64,000 bases of DNA from Fallopia convolvulus (Eukaryota > Streptophyta > Magnoliopsida > Caryophyllales > Polygonaceae). The notes beneath the pieces were generated by a model. It did not search any database, was not told where the DNA came from, and was given only the letters and a program-made list of their open reading frames with translations. The stretch covers positions 17,030,501 through 17,094,500 of the forward strand of contig OZ024724.1 in the NCBI GenBank assembly GCA_964016875.1, given 5' to 3'. The translations under genes and the position numbers were made by a program. Of this stretch, positions 43,281 to 54,865 are shown one piece after another; the first letter of the stretch is position 1; the number at the start of each line of letters is the position of its first letter.

Positions 43281-43400
43281 GGTTGCCATCATACCAGCAC
43301 TAATGCACCGGATCCCATCAGAACTCCGAAGTTAAGCGTGCTTGGGTGAGAGTAGTACTAGGATGGGTGACCTCCTGGAAAGTCCTCGTGTTGCACCCCT
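43281..43400 (+). rRNA. 5S rRNA: 5S rRNA gene, copy 132
   Basis: G3T, G7C, C67T, G99A. Confidence 0.91.
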
Positions 43401-43611
43401 CTTTTTTTCGTTTTTTTAATCGTTGGATCAAATTTTCAAGTCGTTCTTTTTTTGCTCGCGTCTATCGAATGGAATGCGTAGGCCTCGAGAAGATCTTTGT
43501 TTCGATATATTATACGGGCGAATCCGAGACCCGGGCAAAGAGTTATGGCGGTTTGAAAATCCGGGTTTTGTGAAAGGTCGATGTAAGTAAGAAATGTTGG
43601 CAAGAATGGAC

Positions 43612-43731
43612 GGGTGCGATCATACCAGCACTAATGCACCGGATCCCATCAGAACTCCAAAGTTAAGCGTGCTTGGGCGAGAGTATTACTAGGATGGGTG
43701 ACCTCCTGGGAAGTCCTCGTGTTGCACCACT
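43612..43731 (+). rRNA. 5S rRNA: 5S rRNA gene, copy 133
   Basis: G48A, G75T, C118A. Confidence 0.92.
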
Positions 43732-43942
43732 ATTTTTTTCGTTTTTTTAATCGTTGGATCGGATTTTCAAGTCGTTCTTTTTTTGCTCGCGTCTATCGAA
43801 TGGAATGCGTAGGCCTCGCGAAGATCTTTGTTTCGATATATTATACAGGCGAATCCGAGACCCGGGCAAAGAGTTATGGCGGTTTGAAAATCCGAGTTCG
43901 GTGAAAGGTCGATGTAAGTAAGAAATGTTGGCAAGAATGGAC

Positions 43943-44062
43943 GGGTGCGATCATACCAGCACTAATGCACCGGATCCCATCAGAACTCCGAAGTCAAGCG
44001 TGCTTGGGTGAGAGTAGTACTAGGATGGGTGACCTCCTGGGAAGTCCTCGTGTTGCACCCCT
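43943..44062 (+). rRNA. 5S rRNA: 5S rRNA gene, copy 134
   Basis: T53C, C67T. Confidence 0.93.
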
Positions 44063-44273
44063 CTTTTTTTCGTTTTTTTAATCGTTGGATCGGATTTTCA
44101 AGTCGTTCTTTTTTTGCTCGCGTCTATCGAACGGAATGCGTAGGCCTCGAGAAGATCTTTGTTTCGATATATTATACAGGCGAATCCGAGACCCGGGCAA
44201 AGAGTTATGGCGGTTTGAAAATCCGAGTTCGGTGAAAGGTCGATGTAAGTAAGAAATGTTGGCAAGAATGGAC

Positions 44274-44393
44274 GGGTGCGATCATACCAACACTAATCCA
44301 CCGGATCCCATCAGAACTCCGAAGTTAAGCGTGCTTGGGCGAGAGTATTACTAGGATGGGTGACCTCTTGGGAAGTCCTCGTGTTGCACCCCT
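44274..44393 (+). rRNA. 5S rRNA: 5S rRNA gene, copy 135
   Basis: G17A, G25C, G75T, C95T. Terminator TTTTCTT. Confidence 0.92.
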
Positions 44394-44604
44394 CTTTTCT
44401 TCGTTTCTTTAATCGTTGGATCGGATTTTCAAGTCGTTCTTTTTTTGCTCGCGTCTATCGAACGGAATGCGTAGGCCTCGAGAAGATCTTTGTTTCGATA
44501 TATTATACGGGCGAATCCGAGACCCGGGCAAAGAGTTATGGCTGTTTGAAAATCCGGGTTCGGTGAAAGGTCGATGTAAGTAAGAAATGTTGGCAAGAAT
44601 GGAC

Positions 44605-44724
44605 GGGTGCGATCATACCAGCACTAATGCACCGGATCCCATCAGAACTCCAAAGTTAAGCGTGCTTGGGCGAGAGTAGTACTAGGATGGGTGACCTCCT
44701 GGGAAGTCCTCGTGTTGCACCCCT
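44605..44724 (+). rRNA. 5S rRNA: 5S rRNA gene, copy 136
   Basis: G48A only. Terminator TGTTTTT. Confidence 0.94.
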
Positions 44725-44935
44725 CTGTTTTTCGTTTTTTTAATCGTTGGATCAAATTTTCAAGTCGTTCTTTTTTTGCTCGCGTCTATCGAATGGAATG
44801 CGTAGGCCTCGAGAAGATCTTTGTTTCGATAAATTATACGGGCGAATCCGAGACCCGGGCAAAGAGTTATGGCGGTTTGAAAATCCGGGTTCGGTGAAAG
44901 GTCGATGTAAGTAAGAAATGTTGGCAAGAACGGAC

Positions 44936-45055
44936 GGGTGCGATCATACCAGCACTAATGCACCGGATCCCATCAGAACTCCGAAGTTAAGCGTGCTTGG
45001 GCGAGAGTAGTACTAGGATGGGTGACCTCCTGGGAAGTCCTCGTGTTACACCCCT
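44936..45055 (+). rRNA. 5S rRNA: 5S rRNA gene, copy 137
   Basis: G113A. Upstream -5C. Confidence 0.94.
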
Positions 45056-45266
45056 CTTTTTTTTCGTTTTTTAATCGTTGGATCGGATTTTCAAGTCGCT
45101 CTTTTTTTGCTCGCGTCTATCGAACGGAATGCGTAGGCCTCGAGAAGATCTTTGTTTCGATATATTATACAGGCGAATGCGAGACCCGGGCAAAGAGTTA
45201 TGGCGGTTTGAAAATCCGGGTTCGGTGCAAGGTCGATGTAAGTAAGAAATGTTGGCAAGAATGGAC

Positions 45267-45386
45267 GGTTGCCATCATACCAGCACTAATGCACCGGATC
45301 CCATCAGAACTCCGAAGTTAAGCGTGCTTGGGTGAGAGTAGTACTAGGATGGGTGACCTCCTGGGAAGTCCTCGTGTTGCACCCCT
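45267..45386 (+). rRNA. 5S rRNA: 5S rRNA gene, copy 138
   Basis: G3T, G7C, C67T. Confidence 0.92.
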
Positions 45387-45597
45387 CTTTTTTTCGTTTT
45401 TTTAATCGTTGGATCAAATTTTCAAGTCGTTCTTTTTTTGCTCCCGTCTATCGAATGGAATGCGTAGGCCTCGCGAAGATCTTTGTTTCGATATATTATA
45501 CGGGCGAATCCGAGACCCGGGCAAAGAGTTATGGCGGTTTGAAAATCCGGGTTTGGTGAAAGGTCGATGTAAGTAAGAAATGTTGGCAAGAATGGAC

Positions 45598-45717
45598 GGG
45601 TGCGATCATACCAGCACTAATGCACCGGATCCCATCAGAACTCCGAAGTTAAGCGTGCTTGGGCGAGAGTATTACTAGGATGGGTGACCTCCTGGGAAGT
45701 CTTCGTGTTGCACCACT
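45598..45717 (+). rRNA. 5S rRNA: 5S rRNA gene, copy 139
   Basis: G75T, C105T, C118A. Confidence 0.92.
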
Positions 45718-45928
45718 ATTTTTTTCGTTTTTTTAATCGTTGGATCGGATTTTCAAGTCGTTCTTTTTTTGCTCGCGTCTATCGAATGGAATGCGTAGGC
45801 CTCGCGAAGATCTTTGTTTCGATATATTATACAGGCGAATCCGAGACCCGGGCAAAGAGTTATGGCGGTTTGAAAATCCGAGTTCGGTGAAAGGTCGATG
45901 TAAGTAAGAAATGTTGGCAAGAATGGAC

Positions 45929-46048
45929 GGGTGCGATCATACCAGCACTAATGCACCGGATCCCATCAGAACTCCGAAGTCAAGCGTGCTTGGGTGAGAG
46001 TAGTACTAGGATGGGTGACCTCCTGGGAAGTCCTCGTGTTGCACCCCT
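45929..46048 (+). rRNA. 5S rRNA: 5S rRNA gene, copy 140
   Basis: T53C, C67T. Confidence 0.93.
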
Positions 46049-46259
46049 CTTTTTTTCGTTTTTTTAATCGTTGGATCGGATTTTCAAGTCGTTCTTTTTT
46101 TGCTCGCGTCTATGGAACGGAATGCGTAGGCCTCGAGAAGATCTTTGTTTCGATATATTATACAGGCGAATCCGAGACCCGGGCAAAGAGTTATGGCGGT
46201 TTGAAAATCCGAGTTCGGTGAAAGGTCGATGTAAGTAAGAAATGTTGGCAAGAATGGAC

Positions 46260-46379
46260 GGGTGCGATCATACCAACACTAATCCACCGGATCCCATCAG
46301 AACTCCGAAGTTAAGCGTGCTTGGGCGAGAGTATTACTAGGATGGGTGACCTCTTGGGAAGTCCTCGTGTTGCACCCCT
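46260..46379 (+). rRNA. 5S rRNA: 5S rRNA gene, copy 141
   Basis: G17A, G25C, G75T, C95T. Terminator TTTTCTT. Confidence 0.92.
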
Positions 46380-46590
46380 CTTTTCTTCGTTTTTTTAATC
46401 GTTGGATCGGATTTTCAAGTCGTTCATTTTTTGCTCGCGTCTATCGAATGGAATGCGTAGGCCTCGAGAAGATCTTTGTTTGGATATATTATACAGGTGA
46501 ATCCGAGACCCGGGCAAAGAGTTATAGCGATTTGAAAATCCGGGTTCGGTGAAAGGTCGATGTAAGTAAGAAATGTTGGCAAGAATGGAC

Positions 46591-46710
46591 GGGTGCGATC
46601 ATACCAACACTAATCCACCGGATCCCATCAGAACTCCGAAGTTAAGCGTGCTTGGGCGAGAGGATTACTAGGATGGGTGACCTCCTGGGAAGTCCTCGTG
46701 TTGCACCCCT
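46591..46710 (+). rRNA. 5S rRNA: 5S rRNA gene, copy 142
   Basis: G17A, G25C, T73G, G75T. Confidence 0.93.
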
Positions 46711-46921
46711 CTTTTTTTCGTTTCTTTAATCGTTGGAATGGATTTTCAAGTCGTTCTTTTTTTGCTCGCGTCTATCGAATGGAATGCGTAGGCCTCGAGA
46801 AGATCTTTGTTTCGATAAATTATACGGGCGAATCCGAGCCTCGGGCAAAGAGGTATGGCGGTTTGAAAATCCGGGTTCGGTGAAAGGTCGATGTAAGTAA
46901 GAAATGTTGGCAAGAATGGAC

Positions 46922-47041
46922 GGGTGCGATCATACCAGCACTAATGCACGGGATCACATCATAACTCCGAAGTTAAGCGTGCTTGGGCGAGAGTAGTACT
47001 AGGATGGGTGACCTCCTGGGAAGTCCTTGTGTTGCAGCCCT
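46922..47041 (+). rRNA. 5S rRNA: 5S rRNA gene, copy 143
   Basis: C29G, C35A, G41T, C107T, C116G. Confidence 0.91.
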
Positions 47042-47252
47042 CTTTTTTTCGTTTCTTTAATCGTTGGATCGGATTTTCAAGTCGTTCTTTTTTTGCTCGT
47101 GTGTATCGAACGGAATGCGTAGGCCTCGAGAAGATCTTTGTTTCGATATATTATACGGGCGAATCCGAGACCCGGGCAAAGAGTTATGGCGGTTTGAAAA
47201 TCCGGGTTCGGTGAAAGGTCGATGTAAGTAAGAAATGTTGGCAAGAATGGAC

Positions 47253-47372
47253 GGGTGCGATCATACCAGCACTAATGCACCGGATCCCATCAGAACTCCG
47301 AAGTTAAGCGTGCTTGGGCGAAGGTATTACTAGGATGGGTGACCTCCTAGGAAGTCCTAGTGTTGCACCCCT
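47253..47372 (+). rRNA. 5S rRNA: 5S rRNA gene, copy 144
   Basis: G70A, A71G, G75T, G97A, C107A. Terminator T8 then GTTTTCTT. Confidence 0.92.
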
Positions 47373-47583
47373 CTTTTTTTTGTTTTCTTAATCGTTGGAT
47401 CGGATTTTGAAGTCGTTCTTTTTTTGCTCGCGTCTATCGAATGGAATGCGTAGGCCTCGAGAAGATCTTTGTTTCGATATATTATTCGGGCGAATCCGAG
47501 ACCCGCGCAAAGAGTTATGGCGGTTTGAAAATTCGGGTTCGGTGAAAGGTCGATGTAAGTAAGAAATGTTGGCAAGAATGGAC

Positions 47584-47703
47584 GGGTGCGATCATACCAG
47601 CACTAATGCACTGGATCCCATCAGAACTCCGAAGTTAAGCGTGCTTGGGCGAGAGAAGTACTAGGATGGGTGACCTCCTGGTAAGTCCTCGTGTTGCACC
47701 CCT
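47584..47703 (+). rRNA. 5S rRNA: 5S rRNA gene, copy 145
   Basis: C29T, T73A, G99T. G99T is private to this copy. Confidence 0.92.
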
Positions 47704-47914
47704 CTTTTTTTCGTTTTTGTAATCGTTGGATCGAATTTTCAAGTCGTTCTTTTTTTGCTCGCGTCTATCGAACGGAATGCGTAGGCCTCGAGAAGATCTT
47801 TGTTTCGATATATTATACGGGCGAATCCGAGACCCAGGCAAAGAGTTATGGCTGTTTGAAAATCCGGGTTCGGTGAAAGGTCGATGTAAGTAAGAAATGT
47901 TGGCAAGAATGGAC

Positions 47915-48034
47915 GGGTGCGATCATACCAGCACTAATGCACCGGATCCCATCAGAACTCCGAAGTTAAGCGTGCTTGGGCGAGAGTAGTACTAGGATGG
48001 GTGACCTCCTGGGAAGTCCTCGTGTTGCACCCCT
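47915..48034 (+). rRNA. 5S rRNA: 5S rRNA gene, copy 146 (consensus)
   Basis: No substitution; terminator TGTTTTT. Spacer marker GATAAGATC reappears after gene 154. Confidence 0.97.
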
Positions 48035-48245
48035 CTGTTTTTCGTTTTTTTAATCGTTGGATCAAATTTTCAAGTCGTTCTTTTTTTGCTCGCGTCTATC
48101 GAATGGAATGCGTAGGCCTCGATAAGATCTTTGTTTCGATAAATTATACGGGCGAATCCGAGACCCGGGCAAAGAGTTATGGCGGTTTGAAAATCCGGGT
48201 TCGGTGAAAGGTCGATGTAAGTAAGAAATGTTGGCAAGAACGGAC

Positions 48246-48365
48246 GGGTGCGATCATACCAGCACTAATGCACCGGATCCCATCAGAACTCCGAAGTTAA
48301 GCGTGCTTGGGCGAGAGTAGTACTAGGATGGGTGACCTCCTGGGAAGTCCTCGTGTTACACCCCT
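48246..48365 (+). rRNA. 5S rRNA: 5S rRNA gene, copy 147
   Basis: G113A. Upstream -5C. Spacer marker TCATGTCGCTC shared with copy 155. Confidence 0.94.
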
Positions 48366-48576
48366 CTTTTTTTTCGTTTTTTAATCGTTGGATCGGATTT
48401 TCATGTCGCTCTTTTTTTGCTCGCGTCTATCGAACGGAATGCGTAGGCCTCGAGAAGATCTTTGTTTCGATATATTATACAGGCGAATCCGAGACCCGGG
48501 CAAAGAGTTATGGCGGTTTGAAAATCCGGGTTCGGTGCAAGGTCGATGTAAGTAAGAAATGTTGGCAAGAATGGAC

Positions 48577-48696
48577 GGTTGCGATCATACCAGCACTAAT
48601 GCACCGGATCCCATCAGAACTCCGAAGTTAAGCGTGCTTGGGTGAGAGTAGTACTAGGATGGGTGACCTCCTGGGAAGTCCTCGTGTTGCACCCCT
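48577..48696 (+). rRNA. 5S rRNA: 5S rRNA gene, copy 148
   Basis: G3T, C67T. Confidence 0.93.
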
Positions 48697-48907
48697 CTTT
48701 TTTTCGTTTTTTTAATCGTTGGATCAAATTTTCAAGTCGTTCTTTTTTTGCTCCCGTCTATCGAATGGAATGCGTAGGCCTCGCGAAGATCTTTGTTTCG
48801 ATATATTATACGGGCGAATCCGAGACCTGGACAAAGAGTTATGGCGGTTTGAAAATCCGAGTTCGGTGAAAGGTCGATGTAAGTAAGAAATGTTGGCAAG
48901 AATGCAC

Positions 48908-49027
48908 GGGTGCGATCATACCAGCACTAATGCACCGGATCCCATAAGAACTCCGAAGTTAAGCGTGCTTGGGCGAGAGTAGTACTAGAATGGGTGACCT
49001 CCTGGGAAGTCCTCGTGTTGCACCCCT
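48908..49027 (+). rRNA. 5S rRNA: 5S rRNA gene, copy 149
   Basis: C39A, G82A. Upstream -3C. Confidence 0.92.
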
Positions 49028-49238
49028 CTTTTTTTTCGTTTTTTAATCGTTGAATCGGATTTTCAAGTCGCTCTTTTTTTGCTCGCGTCTATCGAATGGA
49101 ATGCGTAGGCCTCGAGAAGATCTTTGTTTCGATATATTATACAGGCGAATCCGAGACCCGGGCAAAGAGTTATGGCGGTCTGAAAATCCGGGTTCGGTGC
49201 AAGGTCGATGTAAGTAAGAAATGTTGGCAAGAATGGAC

Positions 49239-49358
49239 GGGTGCGATCATACCAGCACTAATGCACCGGATCCCATCAGAACTCCGAAGTTAAGCGTGCT
49301 TGGGCGAGAGTAGTACTAGAATGGGTGACCTCCTGGGAAGTCCTCGTGTTGCACCCCT
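49239..49358 (+). rRNA. 5S rRNA: 5S rRNA gene, copy 150
   Basis: G82A only. Confidence 0.94.
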
Positions 49359-49569
49359 CTTTTTTTTCGTTTTTTAATCGTTGAATCGGATTTTCAAGTC
49401 GCTCTTTTTTTGCTCGCGTCTATCGAATGGAATGCGTAGGCCTCGAGAAGATCTTTGTTTCGATATATTATACAGGCGAATCCGAGACCCGGGCAAAGAG
49501 TTATGGCGGTCTGAAAATCCGGGTTCGGTGCAAGGTCGATGTAAGTAAGAAATGTTGGCAAGAATGGAC

Positions 49570-49689
49570 GGTTGCCATCATACCAGCACTAATGCACCGG
49601 ATCCCATCAGAACTCCGAAGTTAAGCGTGCTTGGGTGAGAGTAGTACTAGGATGGGTGACCTCCTGGGAAGTCCTCGTGTTGCACCCCT
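49570..49689 (+). rRNA. 5S rRNA: 5S rRNA gene, copy 151
   Basis: G3T, G7C, C67T. The spacer after it switches type partway (GTTTGGATATATT), unlike copies 108 and 132. Confidence 0.92.
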
Positions 49690-49900
49690 CTTTTTTTCGT
49701 TTTTTTAATCGTTGGATCAAATTTTCAAGTCGTTCTTTTTTTGCTCGCGTCTATCGAATGGAATGCGTAGGCCTCGAGAAGATCTTTGTTTGGATATATT
49801 ATACAGGTGAATCCGAGACCCGGGCAAAGAGTTATAGCGATTTGAAAATCCGGGTTCGGTGAAAGGTCGATGTAAGTAAGAAATGTTGGCAAGAATGGAC

Positions 49901-50020
49901 GGGTGCGATCATACCAACACTAATCCACCGGATCCCATCAGAACTCCGAAGTTAAGCGTGCTTGGGCGAGAGGATTACTAGGATGGGTGACCTCCTGGGA
50001 AGTCCTCGTGTTGCACCCCT
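49901..50020 (+). rRNA. 5S rRNA: 5S rRNA gene, copy 152
   Basis: G17A, G25C, T73G, G75T. Confidence 0.93.
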
Positions 50021-50231
50021 CTTTTTTTCGTTTCTTTAATCGTTGGAATGGATTTTCAAGTCGTTCTTTTTTTGCTCGCGTCTATCGAATGGAATGCGTA
50101 GGCCTCGAGAAGATCTTTGTTTCGATAAATTATACGGGCGAATCCGAGCCTCGGGCAAAGAGGTATGGCGGTTTGAAAATCCGGGTTCGGTGAAAGGTCG
50201 ATGTAAGTAAGAAATGTTGGCAAGAATGGAC

Positions 50232-50351
50232 GGGTGCGATTATACCAGCACTAATGCACCGGATCCCATCAGAACTCCGAAGTTAAGCGTGCTTGGGTGA
50301 GAGTAGTACTAGGATGGGTGACCTCCTGGGAAGTCCTCGTGTTGCACCCCT
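50232..50351 (+). rRNA. 5S rRNA: 5S rRNA gene, copy 153
   Basis: C10T, C67T. Confidence 0.93.
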
Positions 50352-50562
50352 CTTTTTTTCGTTTTTTTAATCGTTGGATCAAATTTTCAAGTCGTTCTTT
50401 TTTTGCTCCCGTCTATCGAATGGAATGCGTAGGCCTCGCGAAGATCTTTGTTTCGATATATTATACGGGCGAATCCGAGACCTGGACAAAGAGTTATGGC
50501 GGTTTGAAAATCCGAGTTCGGTGAAAGGTCGATGTAAGTAAGAAATGTTGGCAAGAATGCAC

Positions 50563-50682
50563 GGGTGCGATCATACCAGCACTAATGCACCGGATCCCAT
50601 AAGAACTCCGAAGTTAAGCGTGCTTGGGCGAGAGTAGTACTAGAATGGGTGACCTCCTGGGAAGTCCTCGTGTTGCACCCCT
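50563..50682 (+). rRNA. 5S rRNA: 5S rRNA gene, copy 154
   Basis: C39A, G82A. Upstream -3C. The spacer after it is the join of the eight-unit duplication. Confidence 0.92.
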
Positions 50683-50893
50683 CTTTTTTTTCGTTTTTTA
50701 ATCGTTGAATCGGATTTTCAAGTCGCTCTTTTTTTGCTCGCGTCTATCGAATGGAATGCGTAGGCCTCGATAAGATCTTTGTTTCGATAAATTATACGGG
50801 CGAATCCGAGACCCGGGCAAAGAGTTATGGCGGTTTGAAAATCCGGGTTCGGTGAAAGGTCGATGTAAGTAAGAAATGTTGGCAAGAACGGAC

Positions 50894-51013
50894 GGGTGCG
50901 ATCATACCAGCACTAATGCACCGGATCCCATCAGAACTCCGAAGTTAAGCGTGCTTGGGCGAGAGTAGTACTAGGATGGGTGACCTCCTGGGAAGTCCTC
51001 GTGTTACACCCCT
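50894..51013 (+). rRNA. 5S rRNA: 5S rRNA gene, copy 155
   Basis: G113A. Upstream -5C. Spacer marker TCATGTCGCTC. Confidence 0.94.
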
Positions 51014-51224
51014 CTTTTTTTTCGTTTTTTAATCGTTGGATCGGATTTTCATGTCGCTCTTTTTTTGCTCGCGTCTATCGAACGGAATGCGTAGGCCTCG
51101 AGAAGATCTTTGTTTCGATATATTATACAGGCGAATCCGAGACCCGGGCAAAGAGTTATGGCGGTTTGAAAATCCGGGTTCGGTGCAAGGTCGATGTAAG
51201 TAAGAAATGTTGGCAAGAATGGAC

Positions 51225-51344
51225 GGTTGCGATCATACCAGCACTAATGCACCGGATCCCATCAGAACTCCGAAGTTAAGCTTGCTTGGGTGAGAGTAGT
51301 ACTAGGATGGGTGACCTCCTGGGAAGTCCTCGTGTTGCACCCCT
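51225..51344 (+). rRNA. 5S rRNA: 5S rRNA gene, copy 156
   Basis: G3T, G58T, C67T. G58T is new since the duplication from copy 148. Confidence 0.92.
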
Positions 51345-51555
51345 CTTTTTTTCGTTTTTTTAATCGTTGGATCAAATTTTCAAGTCGTTCTTTTTTTGCT
51401 CCCGTCTATCGAATGGAATGCGTAGGCCTCGCGAAGATCTTTGTTTCGATATATTATACGGGCGAATCCGAGACCTGGACAAAGAGTTATGGCGGTTTGA
51501 AAATCCGAGTTCGGTGAAAGGTCGATGTAAGTAAGAAATGTTGGCAAGAATGCAC

Positions 51556-51675
51556 GGGTGCGATCATACCAGCACTAATGCACCGGATCCCATAAGAACT
51601 CCGAAGTTAAGCGTGCTTGGGCGAGAGTAGTACTAGAATGGGTGACCTCCTGGGAAGTCCTCGTGTTGCACCCCT
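51556..51675 (+). rRNA. 5S rRNA: 5S rRNA gene, copy 157
   Basis: C39A, G82A. Upstream -3C. Confidence 0.92.
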
Positions 51676-51886
51676 CTTTTTTTTCGTTTTTTAATCGTTG
51701 AATCGGATTTTCAAGTCGCTCTTTTTTTGCTCGCGTCTATCGAATGGAATGCGTAGGCCTCGAGAAGATCTTTGTTTCGATATATTATACAGGCGAATCC
51801 GAGACCCGGGCAAAGAGTTATGGCGGTCTGAAAATCCGGGTTCGGTGCAAGGTCGATGTAAGTAAGAAATGTTGGCAAGAATGGAC

Positions 51887-52006
51887 GGGTGCGATCATAC
51901 CAGCACTAATGCACCGGATCCCATCAGAACTCCGAAGTTAAGCGTGCTTGGGCGAGAGTAGTACTAGAATGGGTGACCTCCTGGGAAGTCCTCGTGTTGC
52001 ACCCCT
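51887..52006 (+). rRNA. 5S rRNA: 5S rRNA gene, copy 158
   Basis: G82A only. Confidence 0.94.
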
Positions 52007-52217
52007 CTTTTTTTTCGTTTTTTAATCGTTGAATCGGATTTTCAAGTCGCTCTTTTTTTGCTCGCGTCTATCGAATGGAATGCGTAGGCCTCGAGAAGAT
52101 CTTTGTTTCGATATATTATACAGGCGAATCCGAGACCCGGGCAAAGAGTTATGGCGGTCTGAAAATCCGGGTTCGGTGCAAGGTCGATGTAAGTAAGAAA
52201 TGTTGGCAAGAATGGAC

Positions 52218-52337
52218 GGTTGCCATCATACCAGCACTAATGCACCGGATCCCATCAGAACTCCGAAGTTAAGCGTGCTTGGGTGAGAGTAGTACTAGGA
52301 TGGGTGACCTCCTGGGAAGTCCTCGTGTTGCACCCCT
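52218..52337 (+). rRNA. 5S rRNA: 5S rRNA gene, copy 159
   Basis: G3T, G7C, C67T. Confidence 0.92.
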
Positions 52338-52548
52338 CTTTTTTTCGTTTTTTTAATCGTTGGATCAAATTTTCAAGTCGTTCTTTTTTTGCTCGCGTCT
52401 ATCGAATGGAATGCGTAGGCCTCGAGAAGATCTTTGTTTGGATATATTATACAGGTGAATCCGAGACCCGGGCAAAGAGTTATAGCGATTTGAAAATCCG
52501 GGTTCGGTGAAAGGTCGATGTAAGTAAGAAATGTTGGCAAGAATGGAC

Positions 52549-52668
52549 GGGTGCGATCATACCAACACTAATCCACCGGATCCCATCAGAACTCCGAAGT
52601 TAAGCGTGCTTGGGCGAGAGGATTACTAGGATGGGTGACCTCCTGGGAAGTCCTCGTGTTGCACCCCT
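52549..52668 (+). rRNA. 5S rRNA: 5S rRNA gene, copy 160
   Basis: G17A, G25C, T73G, G75T. Confidence 0.93.
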
Positions 52669-52879
52669 CTTTTTTTCGTTTCTTTAATCGTTGGAATGGA
52701 TTTTCAAGTCGTTCTTTTTTTGCTCGCGTCTATCGAATGGAATGCGTAGGCCTCGAGAAGATCTTTGTTTCGATAAATTATACGGGCGAATCCGAGCCTC
52801 GGGCAAAGAGGTATGGCGGTTTGAAAATCCGGGTTCGGTGAAAGGTCGATGTAAGTAAGAAATGTTGGCAAGAATGGAC

Positions 52880-52999
52880 GGGTGCGATTATACCAGCACT
52901 AATGCACCGGATCCCATCAGAACTCCGAAGTTAAGAGTGCTTGGGTGAGAGTAGTACTAGGATGGGTGACCTCCTGGGAAGTCCTCGTGTTGCACCCCT
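52880..52999 (+). rRNA. 5S rRNA: 5S rRNA gene, copy 161
   Basis: C10T, C57A, C67T. C57A is new relative to copy 153. Confidence 0.92.
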
Positions 53000-53210
53000 C
53001 TTTTTTTCGTTTTTTTAATCGTTGGATCAAATTTTCAAGTCGTTCTTTTTTTGCTCCCGTCTATCGAATGGAATGCGTAGGCCTCGCGAAGATCTTTGTT
53101 TCGATATATTATACGGGCGAATCCGAGACCTGGACAAAGAGTTATGGCGGTTTGAAAATCCGAGTTCGGTGAAAGGTCGATGTAAGTAAGAAATGTTGGC
53201 AAGAATGCAC

Positions 53211-53330
53211 GGGTGCGATCATACCAGCACTAATGCACCGGATCCCATAAGAACTCCGAAGTTAAGCGTGCTTGGGCGAGAGTAGTACTAGAATGGGTGA
53301 CCTCCTGGGAAGTCCTCGTGTTGCACCCCT
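53211..53330 (+). rRNA. 5S rRNA: 5S rRNA gene, copy 162
   Basis: C39A, G82A. Upstream -3C. Confidence 0.92.
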
Positions 53331-53541
53331 CTTTTTTTTCGTTTTTTAATCGTTGAATCGGATTTTCAAGTCGCTCTTTTTTTGCTCGCGTCTATCGAAT
53401 GGAATGCGTAGGCCTCGAGAAGATCTTTGTTTCGATATATTATACAGGCGAATCCGAGACCCGGGCAAAGAGTTATGGCGGTCTGAAAATCCGGGTTCGG
53501 TGCAAGGTCGATGTAAGTAAGAAATGTTGGCAAGAATGGAC

Positions 53542-53661
53542 GGGTGCGATCATACCAGCACTAATGCACCGGATCCCATCAGAACTCCGAAGTTAAGCGT
53601 GCTTGGGCGAGAGTAGTACTAGAATGGGTGACCTCCTGGGAAGTCCTCGTGTTGCACCCCT
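53542..53661 (+). rRNA. 5S rRNA: 5S rRNA gene, copy 163
   Basis: G82A. Followed by the same mosaic spacer as copy 126. Confidence 0.94.
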
Positions 53662-53872
53662 CTTTTTTTTCGTTTTTTAATCGTTGAATCGGATTTTCAA
53701 GTCGCTCTTTTTTTGCTCGCGTCTATCGAACGGAATGCGTAGGCCTCGAGAAGATCTTTGTTTCGATATATTATACGGGCGAATCCGAGACCCGGGCAAA
53801 GAGTTATGGCTGTTTGAAAATCCGGGTTCGGTGAAAGGTCGATGTAAGTAAGAAATGTTGGCAAGAATGGAC

Positions 53873-53992
53873 GGGTGCGATCATACCAGCACTAATGCAC
53901 CGGATCCCATCAGAACTCCGAAGTTAAGCGTGCTTGGGCGAGAGTAGTACTAGGATGGGTGACCTCCTGGGAAGTCCTCGTGTTGCACCCCT
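53873..53992 (+). rRNA. 5S rRNA: 5S rRNA gene, copy 164 (consensus)
   Basis: No substitution; terminator TGTTTTT. Confidence 0.97.
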
Positions 53993-54203
53993 CTGTTTTT
54001 CGTTTTTTTAATCGTTGGATCAAATTTTCAAGTCGTTCTTTTTTTGCTCGCGTCTATCGAATGGAATGCGTAGGCCTCGAGAAGATCTTTGTTTCGATAA
54101 ATTATACGGGCGAATCCGAGACCCGGGCAAAGAGTTATGGCGGTTTGAAAATCCGGGTTCGGTGAAAGGTCGATGTAAGTAAGAAATGTTGGCAAGAACG
54201 GAC

Positions 54204-54323
54204 GGGTGCGATCATACCAGCACTAATGCACCGGATCCCATCAGAACTCCGAAGTTAAGCGTGCTTGGGCGAGAGTAGTACTAGGATGGGTGACCTCCTG
54301 GGAAGTCCTCGTGTTACACCCCT
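54204..54323 (+). rRNA. 5S rRNA: 5S rRNA gene, copy 165
   Basis: G113A. Upstream -5C. Confidence 0.94.
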
Positions 54324-54534
54324 CTTTTTTTTCGTTTTTTAATCGTTGGATCGGATTTTCAAGTCGCTCTTTTTTTGCTCGCGTCTATCGAACGGAATGC
54401 GTAGGCCTCGAGAAGATCTTTGTTTCGATATATTATACAGGCGAATCCGAGACCCGGGCAAAGAGTTATGGCGGTTTGAAAATCCGGGTTCGGTGCAAGG
54501 TCGATGTAAGTAAGAAATGTTGGCAAGAATGGAC

Positions 54535-54654
54535 GGTTGCGATCATACCAGCACTAATGCACCGGATCCCATCAGAACTCCGAAGTTAAGCGTGCTTGGG
54601 TGAGAGTAGTACTAGGATGGGTGACCTCCTGGGAAGTCCTCGTGTTGCACCCCT
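54535..54654 (+). rRNA. 5S rRNA: 5S rRNA gene, copy 166
   Basis: G3T, C67T. Confidence 0.93.
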
Positions 54655-54865
54655 CTTTTTTTCGTTTTTTTAATCGTTGGATCAAATTTTCAAGTCGTTC
54701 TTTTTTTGCTCCCGTCTATCGAATGGAATGCGTAGGCCTCGCGAAGATCTTTGTTTCGATATATTATACGGGCGAATCCGAGACCTGGACAAAGAGTTAT
54801 GGCGGTTTGAAAATCCGAGTTCGGTGAAAGGTCGATGTAAGTAAGAAATGTTGGCAAGAATGCAC

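Larger units (their letters stand above)
42288..49427 (+). repeat. Block repeated at +7,944 bp (copy 2)
   Basis: Genes 129-150. Its part up to about 48.2 kb is present a third time 12,247 bp further right, at about 54.5-60.4 kb. Confidence 0.88.
48246..53541 (+). repeat. Eight-unit tandem duplication (2 x 2,648 bp)
   Basis: Genes 147-154 and 155-162 match in order. A rare spacer variant (TCATGTCGCTC) marks the start of both. The join is the mosaic spacer after gene 154. Private changes: G58T in gene 156, C57A in gene 161. Confidence 0.9.
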
